This document shows, one piece after another, positions 1-6,676 of a stretch of DNA of 15,387 bases; the stretch's first letter is position 1, and each line of letters starts with the position of its first letter. Position numbers and translations under genes: made by a program. The notes under the pieces were generated by a model that saw nothing but the letters and a program-made list of their open reading frames with translations, ran no database searches and was not told where the DNA came from. Source of the DNA: Verrucomicrobiota bacterium (GTDB lineage: Bacteria > Verrucomicrobiota > Verrucomicrobiia > Limisphaerales > JADLHS01); contig JANYBF010000577.1 in NCBI GenBank assembly GCA_025360895.1, positions 1 to 15,387 on the forward strand, written 5' to 3'.

Positions 1-128
1 TGGGCAACGCCCCAGCGTGAGCGCCACCGGCGCGATTGGCAGCACCAAAGGTGCGACCCCATCCCAGCCTGGGGCAACGCCCCAGGTCCAAGGCCGAAAA
101 CAAAATGAGGGCTGAAAGCCCGCCCCAT
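1..128. repeat. Left REP-like palindrome cluster upstream of the RAYT
   Basis: A run of short perfect hairpins, nearly all with three-base loops: the cut-off TGGGC-AAC-GCCCCA at 1-14, GCGCC-ACC-GGCGC (21-33), GCACC-AAA-GGTGC (42-54), CCTGGGGC-AAC-GCCCCAGG (68-86) and GGGCT-GAA-AGCCC (109-121). The part from 42 to about 128 reappears as an imperfect reverse complement at about 590-673, on the other side of the transposase gene. Shared landmarks are CATCCCAGCCTGGG, the AAC-loop hairpin, a TCCAA..AACAAAA spacer and GGGCTGAAAGCCCG. This is the arrangement expected of REP sequences paired around their own RAYT gene. No coding sequence is evident before 133. The cluster may continue to the left of the window. 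Confidence 0.8.
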
Positions 129-132
129 CGCC

Positions 133-585
133 ATGCCACAATCCCTGAGCCTCGTTATCGTCCACGTCATCTTCAGCACGAAGGAGCGCCGCCCGTTCCT
201 CGACTCCGACACGCGACCCAAACTCCACGCGTATCTCGCGACCGTCGCGCGGAACGCGGGTTGCGAGGCGTATCGCGTCGGCGGCGTGGCGGACCATGTT
301 CACCTCGCGATACGTCTCTCGCGAACCATCACCATCGCTGATCTGGTAGAGACGTTGAAAACATCGTCATCGAAATGGGTGAAGACGCAATCATCGGAAC
401 TGGCGGGATTCTCATGGCAGCGCGGTTACGGGTGTTTTTCCGTCGGCCCGGCAGATTTGGATTCGCTGCGTGCCTATATTGACGGCCAAGAGGAGCATCA
501 CAAGACGCGGACGTTTCAGGATGAGTTTCGGATGTTCCTGAAAAAATACGGCGTGGAATATGATGAGGCTTATGTGTGGGATTGA
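133..585 (+). CDS. REP-associated tyrosine transposase (RAYT), IS200/IS605 TnpA-like
   Basis: A 150-residue single-domain Y1 transposase of the HUH superfamily. Seen in the sequence: the N-terminal strand VIVHVIFSTKERRPFL typical of the Y1 fold, the metal-binding HUH pair in DHVHLAI (His55 and His57), WQRGYGCFSV at 95-104, and the presumed nucleophile Tyr115 in YIDGQEEHH. Length and motifs are complete, so the gene looks intact. Enzymes of this family nick and join single-stranded DNA at hairpins; RAYTs are believed to spread REP/BIME repeats rather than a classic insertion sequence. Here the gene sits between two inverted hairpin arms (42-128 and 590-673), which are the likely substrate. There is no obvious ribosome binding site before the ATG; the hairpin at 109-121 lies just upstream and could limit expression. 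Downstream it abuts a broken hsdS. Confidence 0.9.
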   Translation: MPQSLSLVIVHVIFSTKERRPFLDSDTRPKLHAYLATVARNAGCEAYRVGGVADHVHLAIRLSRTITIADLVETLKTSSSKWVKTQSSELAGFSWQRGYGCFSVGPADLDSLRAYIDGQEEHHKTRTFQDEFRMFLKKYGVEYDEAYVWD

Positions 586-589
586 ACGG

Positions 590-673
590 TGGGACGGGCT
601 TTCAGCCCTTGTGGTTTTGTTTGGACGCCCTGGGCCGTTGGCCCAGGCTGGGATGGCGGCGGGCCTTTGGCCC
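590..673. repeat. Right REP-like arm, inverted relative to the left arm
   Basis: Hairpins GGGCT-TTC-AGCCC (596-608), CCTGGGCC-GTT-GGCCCAGG (629-647) and GGGCC-TTT-GGCCC (661-673). Read on the minus strand, they follow the same order, spacing and sequence as the left arm at 42-128. Several stem positions differ between arms but changes are paired: GCACC/GGTGC on the left corresponds to GGGCC/GGCCC here. Paired changes mean the hairpin shape, not just the sequence, has been kept. The arm ends within a few bases of the first recognisable hsdS codons. Confidence 0.8.
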
Positions 674-865
674 TCAATCTCCCGCGTTCGTCACACCATC
701 GAAATCCCCCTGCCGCCCCTGCCGGAGCAACGGCGGATCGTAGCGGAGCTGGACGCGGAGGCGTTGCAGATGGAGGCAGTGCGCGGCCTGCTCCCCCGCT
801 TCGAGGCCAAAATCCAACGCGTGCTCGACCGCGTCTGGGGCAACGGAACGGAGGCCACTGCATGA
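674..865 (+). pseudogene. hsdS: 3' remnant of a type I restriction specificity subunit
   Basis: About 62 residues in one frame, including IPLPPLPEQRRIVAELDA followed by a helical stretch ending VLDRVWGNGTEATA. This is the signature of the end of an HsdS target-recognition domain followed by the conserved central or C-terminal helix. HsdS chooses the DNA sequence recognised by the methylase and restriction complex. Full HsdS proteins are about 400 or more residues with two recognition domains; only the final helical part and the edge of one domain remain here. Everything upstream to base 1 is repeat DNA and the RAYT gene, so the rest of hsdS lies outside the window or is gone. The stop codon TGA (863-865) is part of an ATGA, which looks like a former translational overlap with the next gene. 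The remnant cannot be functional alone. Confidence 0.8.
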
Positions 866-1124
866 ACGCGCCTTTCCCAATCCCAACGGGATTGCGTCAT
901 TCAGCCCAGGGTTGCCGAGTCCACGAGGCTACCCTGGGTAACGTGTCCCAAGATTTTCCCCAACCCCAACGGGGTTGCAGCACCCCGCGCCGCGCCGATG
1001 GCTGCAACCCTTTCAGGGTAGTTTCATTATCGGGATGGTTTCCCAGGGTCGCTCGTGCCTCGCAACCCTGGGCTGGTCGCTGTTACCCCGTTGGGGTAAA
1101 CATTTCTTCGGAAACCAGCCCAGG
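866..1124. repeat. BIME-like inverted pair of palindromic repeats
   Basis: Six hairpins in mirrored order: AATCCC-AAC-GGGATT (879-893); CCCAGGGT...ACCCTGGG (905-938); AACCCC-AAC-GGGGTT (962-976); ACCCT-TTC-AGGGT (1007-1019); CCCAGGGT...ACCCTGGG (1042-1072); TACCCC-GTT-GGGGTA (1084-1098). The left half (about 879-976) matches the reverse complement of the right half (about 1007-1124), including CAGCCCAGGGTTG and the spacing between hairpins. At the centre TTGCAGC (975-981) pairs with GCTGCAA (1001-1007). The sequence family differs from the pair around the RAYT, but the architecture is the same: short stems, three-base AAC/GTT or TTC loops, two units head to head. One reading frame happens to stay open through the repeat into rhuM; I take this as coincidence. 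Confidence 0.8.
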
Positions 1125-2157
1125 AGTGACGAATCCAAACCATCACCTCCGCCCGGCGGCCAGTTCCTCGTCTATCAGGCCGAGGACGGGAAGCTGAAGA
1201 TTGATGTGCGATTCGAAGGCGAGACAGTCTGGCTGACGCAGCAGCACATGGCGGAACTGTTTCAGACGTCCATTCCGAACGTCAGCATGCACCTTCGCAA
1301 TCTTTTCTCCGAAGGCGAGTTGAAGCCGGATTCAGTTGTTAAGGAATCCTTAACAACTGCCGCCGACGGCAAGAAATACGCGACAAAATTCTATAATCTC
1401 GATGTCATCATCTCGGTGGGTTACCGGGTGAAGTCGCTCCGAGGCACGCAATTCCGCATCTGGGCCACGCAACGATTGCGGGAATACATCGTGAAGGGAT
1501 TCGTCCTCGACGACGAACGGTTGAAGAATCCCGACCAGCCCTTCGACTATTTCGAGGAGCTGATGCGCCGGATTCAGACATCCGCACTTCCGAGCGGCGG
1601 TTCTACCAGAAGATCACGGACATCTACGCGACGAGCATTGATTACGACCCCACGCAGGAGATCAGCCTGCTGTTTTTCAAGACGGTGCAGAATAAGGTGC
1701 ATTGGGCCATCACCGGCCAGACTGCCGCCGAGATCTTTCACGGCCGGGTGGATGCCGCCAAGCCGAACCTCGGCCTGACGAATTGGCGCGGCGCGGTGAT
1801 TCGCAAACCGGATGTCGCCATCGCCAAAAACTATCTCACCGAGCCGGAACTGGCGGCGCTGAACAATCTGGTCGAGCAATACCTCATTTTCGCCCAGGGC
1901 CAGGCGATGCGCCGCGTCCCGATGCACATGACGGATTGGATCAAAAAGCTGGATGCGTTTCTGACGTTGAATGAACGGGACATCCTCACCCACGCCGGGC
2001 GCATCTCGCACGAAATGGCGCTGGCGAAAGCAGAGACGGAATACGAGAAGTTCCGCCGGCTGGAGAACGTCAAGCCAAGACCGTGGAAAACGATTTTGAG
2101 GCGGCGGTGAAAAAGCTGAAGCAGTTGAAGCCGGGGAAGGGAAAGAAGAAAGCATGA
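1125..2157 (+). pseudogene. RhuM-family protein gene, frameshifted twice and without its start codon
   Basis: The family is recognisable from FLVYQAEDGKLKIDVRFEG, then ETVWLTQQHMAELFQTS (helix-turn-helix-like), KFYNLDVIISVGYRVKS and, in the next frame, RRFYQKITDIYATSIDYD. RhuM proteins often lie between hsdS and hsdR or hsdM genes; their role is uncertain. Two frame changes break the gene. Near 1577, CAGACATC replaces a probable CAGGACATC. Near 2069-2076, GTCAAGCCAAG replaces a probable GTCAAGGCCAAG. Each is a loss of one G from a GG pair. With both restored the protein reads through to ...AKTVENDFEAAVKKLKQLK and a TGA at 2155-2157 that overlaps the hsdR start as ATGA. The natural start, probably reading Met-Ser-Asp-Glu-Ser-Lys, has been split off by the repeat at 866-1124. 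Sequencing error could explain the two indels but not the repeat. Confidence 0.8.
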
Positions 2158-3815
2158 GCACCGCTTCCGAAGCCCAAGCCCGCATCACCATCAACAAGCT
2201 GCTCGAAGAGGCAGGCTGGCGTTTCCTGCCGGACGCGCAAGGGCGGCGGGAGAACATCATCTGCGAGCACCGCGTGACGCGGCGGCCGTTTTCACCGAGC
2301 CAGGACTTGGGAAAGGATTTCGAGCACGCACCGCAGGGTTTCGTGGATTACGTGCTTCTACACAACGACCAGCGACCCGTGGCGGTCACGGAAGCCAAGC
2401 GCGAGGGCATTGACCCGCTCACGGGCAAGGAACAGGCACGGGCTTACGCGGAGAGCTTCGGCGTCATTCACATTTTCCTGAGCAACGGACTGGTGCATTA
2501 CTACTGGAATCTGCGGCAGGGCAATCCGGTGAAGGTGTCGCGTTTTCTGCCGCCGGAGCTGCTCGGCAAGGCGGCAGAGTGGCGACCCGATTCCGCCCGG
2601 CTCGCCGCCGTGGCGGTGGATGAAAATTACATCGCCATGTCGCAGGATGCCGCGTGGCTGAACTATTCTCCCGCCGACCGCGCGACGGTGATGGTGAACA
2701 AGAAAATCCGCCTGCTGCGCGACTACCAGATTGACGCCATTCGCGCGCTGCAAAAATCGACCTCGCCATCGCAGCATCGGTTTCTCTTTGAAATGGCCAC
2801 CGGCACGGGCAAGACGCTGCTGAGCGCCGCCATCGCCAAGCTGTATCTCCGCACTGAGAACGCCACGCGTATCCTGTTTCTCGTGGACCGGCTGGAGTTG
2901 GAGAATCAGGCGTGGAAGAACTTCAACGCCTACCTCGCCAACGACGGCATCCTGACGGTCATCTACAAACAGAAGCGGCGAGATTGGATGAACGCGCAGG
3001 TCGTGGTGACGACGATTCAAAGCCTTGCCGCGCGCAACCATTTCCTGCACGAGTTCGCCCCGACAGATTTCCAACTCATCATCAGCGACGAAGCGCACCG
3101 CACCATCAGCGGAAACAACCGGGCGATCTTTGAGTATTTCGTGGGCGCCAAACTCGGCCTCACCGCCACGCCGCGCGATTACCTGAAAGGCTTGGATGAA
3201 GCGGCGCGGCAGAATGATCCACGCGAATTCGAGCGGCGGCTGTTGCTCGATACATATCAGACCTTCGGCAGTGCCGACGGCAGGCCGACTTTTAGTTACA
3301 GCCTGCTCAAGGCGGTGCAGCACGTCCCGCCCTACTTGTGCAATCCTGTTGCGCTCGATGCGCGCACGGACATCACCACGCAGATGCTCTCGGATGAAGG
3401 TTACACCGTCACCGTGCCGGCCAATGAGGACGGGCAGGAACAGGAGTTGGTGTTCGGTAAGCGCGACTACGAGCGGAAGTTTTTCTCGGATGAAACGAAC
3501 CTGAGCTTCGTCCGCTGTTTCTTCGACAACGTCAAATGCGACCCCATCTCGAGCGAACCCGGCAAGACCATCATGTTCGCGGTCACGCAACCCACCAACG
3601 CGGTGCATAGTCGCGAGTTGAAAGTGGTGTTCGTCGCGTTCCTGCTGGACGAGGGAAGCCGGTTTCTTTTGCAGGAAGGAAAGTTCGCCGAACTCCGCGC
3701 CCGCGATGCCAGCCTCTACGGTTCGTTGTCACAACTTGAACCGCCGGAGCGCGAGGCGTTGATTGGTTATCTGCAATCCCAAGTGCCACTTAAGGATTTC
3801 GAGCAGGCCGTGTAG
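2154..3815 (+). CDS. hsdR: Type I restriction subunit R, truncated with an aberrant C-terminus
   Basis: 553 residues. The N-terminal nuclease domain has the PD-(D/E)xK pattern Asp65 (VDYVLL) and Glu80-x-Lys82 (VTEAKR). Helicase domain 1 follows, with Walker A ATGTGKT (215-221), a DEAH box (312-315) and LTATP (336-340). Motif IV (GKTIMFAVTQ, 470-479) is present, then similarity to the EcoEI-type R subunit stops. The rest of RecA domain 2 (motifs V and VI) and the C-terminal domain are missing. The last roughly 70 residues, from about SRELKVVFVAF to KDFEQAV, belong to no family I recognise. Normal R subunits of this type are roughly 800 residues or more. The ATG overlaps the rhuM stop (ATGA), with a purine-rich GGGGAAGGGAAAG just upstream, so the start is firm. 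With no full helicase and no complete HsdS nearby, DNA translocation and restriction are very unlikely. Confidence 0.85.
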   Translation: MSTASEAQARITINKLLEEAGWRFLPDAQGRRENIICEHRVTRRPFSPSQDLGKDFEHAPQGFVDYVLLHNDQRPVAVTEAKREGIDPLTGKEQARAYAESFGVIHIFLSNGLVHYYWNLRQGNPVKVSRFLPPELLGKAAEWRPDSARLAAVAVDENYIAMSQDAAWLNYSPADRATVMVNKKIRLLRDYQIDAIRALQKSTSPSQHRFLFEMATGTGKTLLSAAIAKLYLRTENATRILFLVDRLELENQAWKNFNAYLANDGILTVIYKQKRRDWMNAQVVVTTIQSLAARNHFLHEFAPTDFQLIISDEAHRTISGNNRAIFEYFVGAKLGLTATPRDYLKGLDEAARQNDPREFERRLLLDTYQTFGSADGRPTFSYSLLKAVQHVPPYLCNPVALDARTDITTQMLSDEGYTVTVPANEDGQEQELVFGKRDYERKFFSDETNLSFVRCFFDNVKCDPISSEPGKTIMFAVTQPTNAVHSRELKVVFVAFLLDEGSRFLLQEGKFAELRARDASLYGSLSQLEPPEREALIGYLQSQVPLKDFEQAV

Positions 3816-3838
3816 CGCTGATTTTGCGCGGGTCGTCT

Positions 3839-6244
3839 TCAGTCTTTCAACAACCACACTTCGCTGACACGCGATTGCTGCCGCCAGTTTAGCTGGGCTT
3901 CGTCCGCCGGCAGGTCGAAGGTGAGCTTTAGTTTGCCGTCTTGGATCAAGTTTGCCGGCACGGAGAATTCTTTGAACTCGCCGATCTCGTGTTTGGTCTC
4001 GCGCGTTGGGATCAGGAGTTGGCCGTTGCCCCGCAACTTCGCCTGGCCGTAACCGGTCAAACGCACACGATACGTGGCTTGCGGATCAAGATGGTGATAC
4101 GCCAGGCCCAACGGCCAATCCATGCTGGTCTGCCAGGACAGGCGCTTGCGGCTCGAACCGTCGTCCCACCACCAGTAGCCGGGGTTCGGATTTTTCTCCA
4201 TCATCGGATCCGTGTTGATGCCCTCGCCACGAATGATGTGGGGCGATTTGGCAATGTTGCCGACCTCATCGTAGAAACTGCCCGGGCCGGGAGTTTCCCA
4301 GGTGTGAATCCGTTCGAGGGCTTTGAGTTTGTCCGTTTCGGACGGCAGTTTCCGGATGCGGCTGAATTCGTCTTCCAGCCACCAGCGGTTGTTGAGCGGG
4401 TGATCCACGAAGTCCAGCACCGCCCCGCGTTCGTAACCGCTGGCCTGGTAGAGCGGGACGCTGGTTTGCAGTTTGATTGATTTGAAAAGTTCCGCACACA
4501 ACTCGCTGATACGCGCCCGCCAGTCTTTATGGATGGGTTGGGTAACAGCGCGTTGTAAAACCACAAGCGCGGCATTGATCGCGGCGTCCGTGCCGCTCCT
4601 TCGTGCATTTGCCAATACCTGATTGGCTTCGTGCTCGAGCTCGGACTCGTACAGCAGCCGTTGCCGGGTGTAGGCGTCGTAGTACGCGCGGAGCAGGCAC
4701 AGTTGCCACCGCCAGTTGTTGCGCAGTTCCGGCGCTTTGCGTTCGAGTTGCTGCCACAGCACGAGGGTCGCGTCCACGCTACCATTGTCCGCCAGCGGGC
4801 CTTCCCAGTTTTTTTCCAGGGCGAGAATGCCATCGGCGGCGGACTTAGCGACGGCCGCCCCGAAGAAGCAACGTGTGTATTCGAGCATGATTTCGCGCGG
4901 TTCGGCGTTGGGCTGCCAGCCCAGCCGGCTCCAAACCGCTTTGTTCACGTCATCATGCACGCCGTCGGAATAAGTGATGAACCCGCTGGTGTACGGTTCG
5001 AAATAGTCCTGAATCAATTTGTAAAAAACCGGGCGTGGGTTGGCTGATTCGCGACCCAAAGTGAGATGGTACGCCGGGTCCCACCAGGCAACCGGGTATT
5101 GGCAACGGACCGTATGCGTGATGTCCGGGTAATCGCGTAAGCCATAACGTTGCGGCAATCGCGCCCGGGTTTCCGGAATGGGCGGACTGCTGGGGCCGGC
5201 CACCAGACCGCCAAGCCAGTCGGGCATTTTTTCGTTGATCCAAGCATGGACAAAATCAACCTGCGGTTTCTCGAAGCCTTGCATCGAGAGCCAGATTTTT
5301 GCGTGCGGATGGTGTTGGGCCAGCAGCCGGGACAGCTCCTCCAGATACAACATCACTAACTCCGGCGCATTATCGCCCGGATCGCCGCCCGGAAAGAAAA
5401 CGGCGTCGAGGCGCGGGCAGGCGCGAAACAAGGCTTCGTGCTTGTCCAGGTGTTCCTTCCGTTTCGTGGCGTCCTTGAGATCAAAATCGGCCGGAGCCCA
5501 GATCCAATAATCCATTTCATAGCGGGCGCAGATTTCGCTGAACTTGCGGTTCATCTCGGCGCGCGGCAGGGGCATGTGTGGACTTTTTCGATCGTCTTGG
5601 AACGGAATGCCCTCGACGCTGTTCGCGCCGAACAAGGCCAGTTCGCGGATGTATTGCTCAAATTGCTTTTCGTCCCAGCCGTCGTAGCTGTTGGCCGTGT
5701 GGCGATATCCCAGTTGATGACCGCGAATCGGCAGGGCCGGCGCGGTGGCGAGGTCGAGGTTGGCGGGGAGGCTGGCGGAACCTCGGGCCCAGTTCAGAGA
5801 ACGCAACAATTGACCGACCCCGAATAACGCGCCACGCGAGTCCGCACCCGTAATCCAGACAGTAGCCTCGCGCGTCCCCGCGCCTTCAGCAGCGAGTCGG
5901 AAACCTTCCGGGCGTAGCGCTGGGGAATCCTTGTCCGGATTGCCTGGATGTCGGGACATGTCTGGGGGATTAACTGTGGGGCCTTTCCCCGACGAGATGG
6001 CAACGGCGACCCCGCGCTTGGGCCAGACGGTGCTGATGGGCCAGTTCAGGCCTGTGCGCTTTTTGACTTCTTCCGCCAGGACGCGCGCCGCCATTTGTTC
6101 GGCGGCGGGAAGTGTGCCTGACCGGACTACGATGGTTGCTTTGGTCAGATTGATGTCTGTCGCGGCGTGGGAATTCGCCAGCAGACACAGACTGGTCATC
6201 AAGAAGAAGACCGTAATCGTCAGACGCGCGTGGGATGAATACAT
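3839..6244 (-). CDS. Secreted GH67/GH20-like glycoside hydrolase family protein
   Basis: 801 residues from the ATG at 6244, chosen because it begins a clear signal peptide (hydrophobic core ITVFFLMTSLCLLAN, cleavage near SHA-A at 27); the frame is open further upstream but without coding character. Residues about 30-170 resemble the zincin-like N-terminal domain of GH20/GH67 enzymes: TIVVRSGTLPAAEQMAARVL early on, then VWITGADSRGALFGVGQLLRSL. A TIM-barrel-like region follows (about 170-440) with ELALFGANSVEGIPF, acid-rich FFPGGDPGDN (283-292) and ITYSDGVHDDVNKAVW (423-438). An alpha-helical part and a C-terminal carbohydrate-binding-like beta domain, rich in Trp, complete it. It probably acts outside the cytoplasm on uronic-acid or amino-sugar polysaccharides; the substrate and catalytic acids cannot be fixed by eye. 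It stands alone and converges on hsdR with 23 bases between stops. No strong ribosome binding site is seen. Confidence 0.7.
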   Translation of the reverse strand: MYSSHARLTITVFFLMTSLCLLANSHAATDINLTKATIVVRSGTLPAAEQMAARVLAEEVKKRTGLNWPISTVWPKRGVAVAISSGKGPTVNPPDMSRHPGNPDKDSPALRPEGFRLAAEGAGTREATVWITGADSRGALFGVGQLLRSLNWARGSASLPANLDLATAPALPIRGHQLGYRHTANSYDGWDEKQFEQYIRELALFGANSVEGIPFQDDRKSPHMPLPRAEMNRKFSEICARYEMDYWIWAPADFDLKDATKRKEHLDKHEALFRACPRLDAVFFPGGDPGDNAPELVMLYLEELSRLLAQHHPHAKIWLSMQGFEKPQVDFVHAWINEKMPDWLGGLVAGPSSPPIPETRARLPQRYGLRDYPDITHTVRCQYPVAWWDPAYHLTLGRESANPRPVFYKLIQDYFEPYTSGFITYSDGVHDDVNKAVWSRLGWQPNAEPREIMLEYTRCFFGAAVAKSAADGILALEKNWEGPLADNGSVDATLVLWQQLERKAPELRNNWRWQLCLLRAYYDAYTRQRLLYESELEHEANQVLANARRSGTDAAINAALVVLQRAVTQPIHKDWRARISELCAELFKSIKLQTSVPLYQASGYERGAVLDFVDHPLNNRWWLEDEFSRIRKLPSETDKLKALERIHTWETPGPGSFYDEVGNIAKSPHIIRGEGINTDPMMEKNPNPGYWWWDDGSSRKRLSWQTSMDWPLGLAYHHLDPQATYRVRLTGYGQAKLRGNGQLLIPTRETKHEIGEFKEFSVPANLIQDGKLKLTFDLPADEAQLNWRQQSRVSEVWLLKD

Positions 6245-6488
6245 GGCCGCATATCTCGGCAAAGGCTGGCCGGTTGCACAAGGGAAAAGAAACGTTGGCT
6301 GAGTGGTTTTAGAAACCGGACACAAGATTCTGAGAGGTTGGAAATGGGGTCGTGCATTTTGAAGCTCGGGTGGGCTTCGGTGGATCAGTCGCGCAACGGG
6401 AACAAATTGCTCAATTCGCGGCAAGCCGCCCGCCCACGCTCAATCCACTGGCGGGTCTGGCAACGATCGGTTATGGTCGCGGCGCGAC

Positions 6489-6564
6489 GGCCCCATAGCT
6501 CAAATGGATAGAGCAGCGGTTTCCTAAACCGTTGATCCCCGTTCAATTCGGGGTGGGGCTACCA
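6489..6564 (+). tRNA. tRNA-Arg (anticodon CCU)
   Basis: A complete cloverleaf. The acceptor GGCCCCA pairs with TGGGGCT (a G-U pair at 1-72); D stem GCTC/GAGC; anticodon stem GCGGT/ACCGT around loop TTCCTAA, giving anticodon CCU; T stem CCCCG/CGGGG with loop TTCAATT. A73 is followed by an encoded CCA (6562-6564). Total length is 76 bases. It reads AGG codons. It lies alone between the divergent glycosidase-like gene and the DUF6600 gene; tRNA 3' ends are common integration sites, but no integrase or repeated 3' end is visible in this window. Confidence 0.95.
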
Positions 6565-6676
6565 GTTAATTGCTTTGCGGCAAGGGCTTTGGAACGACGT
6601 TTCTGCGGCTGAATAACCGTCCCGGCCGGCCGTCGAATCCATTGACCAAAGCATGAAGCGAGATTAGGAATAGAAT

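Noticed and set aside
866..1124. CRISPR-like array, given regularly spaced palindromes
   Set aside because: The units are mirrored rather than direct repeats, differ in sequence, and have no spacers of constant length.
975..1778. Open frame that runs from the palindromic repeat into rhuM, readable as a 267-residue protein from a TTG codon
   Set aside because: Its first 50 or so residues are translated repeat DNA and its last 65 or so come after the frameshift. Only the middle belongs to the RhuM family, so it is a chance fusion.
1685..2110. Second half of rhuM as an independent gene starting at 1685
   Set aside because: It begins in the middle of a conserved RhuM segment, the preceding family sequence is in the same frame back to the frameshift, and its end departs from the family at the second frameshift.
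2358..3608. 416-residue open frame on the minus strand inside hsdR
   Set aside because: Mirror frame of a high-GC gene; no recognisable domain, while the + strand carries all helicase and nuclease motifs.
6245..6424. N-terminal extension of the glycosidase-like protein to a start at 6424
   Set aside because: The added 60 residues are Pro/Arg-rich and would bury the signal peptide that starts at 6244.
6489..6564. tRNA-Arg as the attachment site of an integrated element
   Set aside because: No integrase and no second copy of the tRNA 3' end in the window; neighbours look like ordinary chromosomal genes.
6642..6670. Promoter TTGACC - 17 bases - TAGGAA before the DUF6600 gene
   Set aside because: The -10 candidate is poor and coincides with the ribosome binding site, so transcription would start at or after the ATG.
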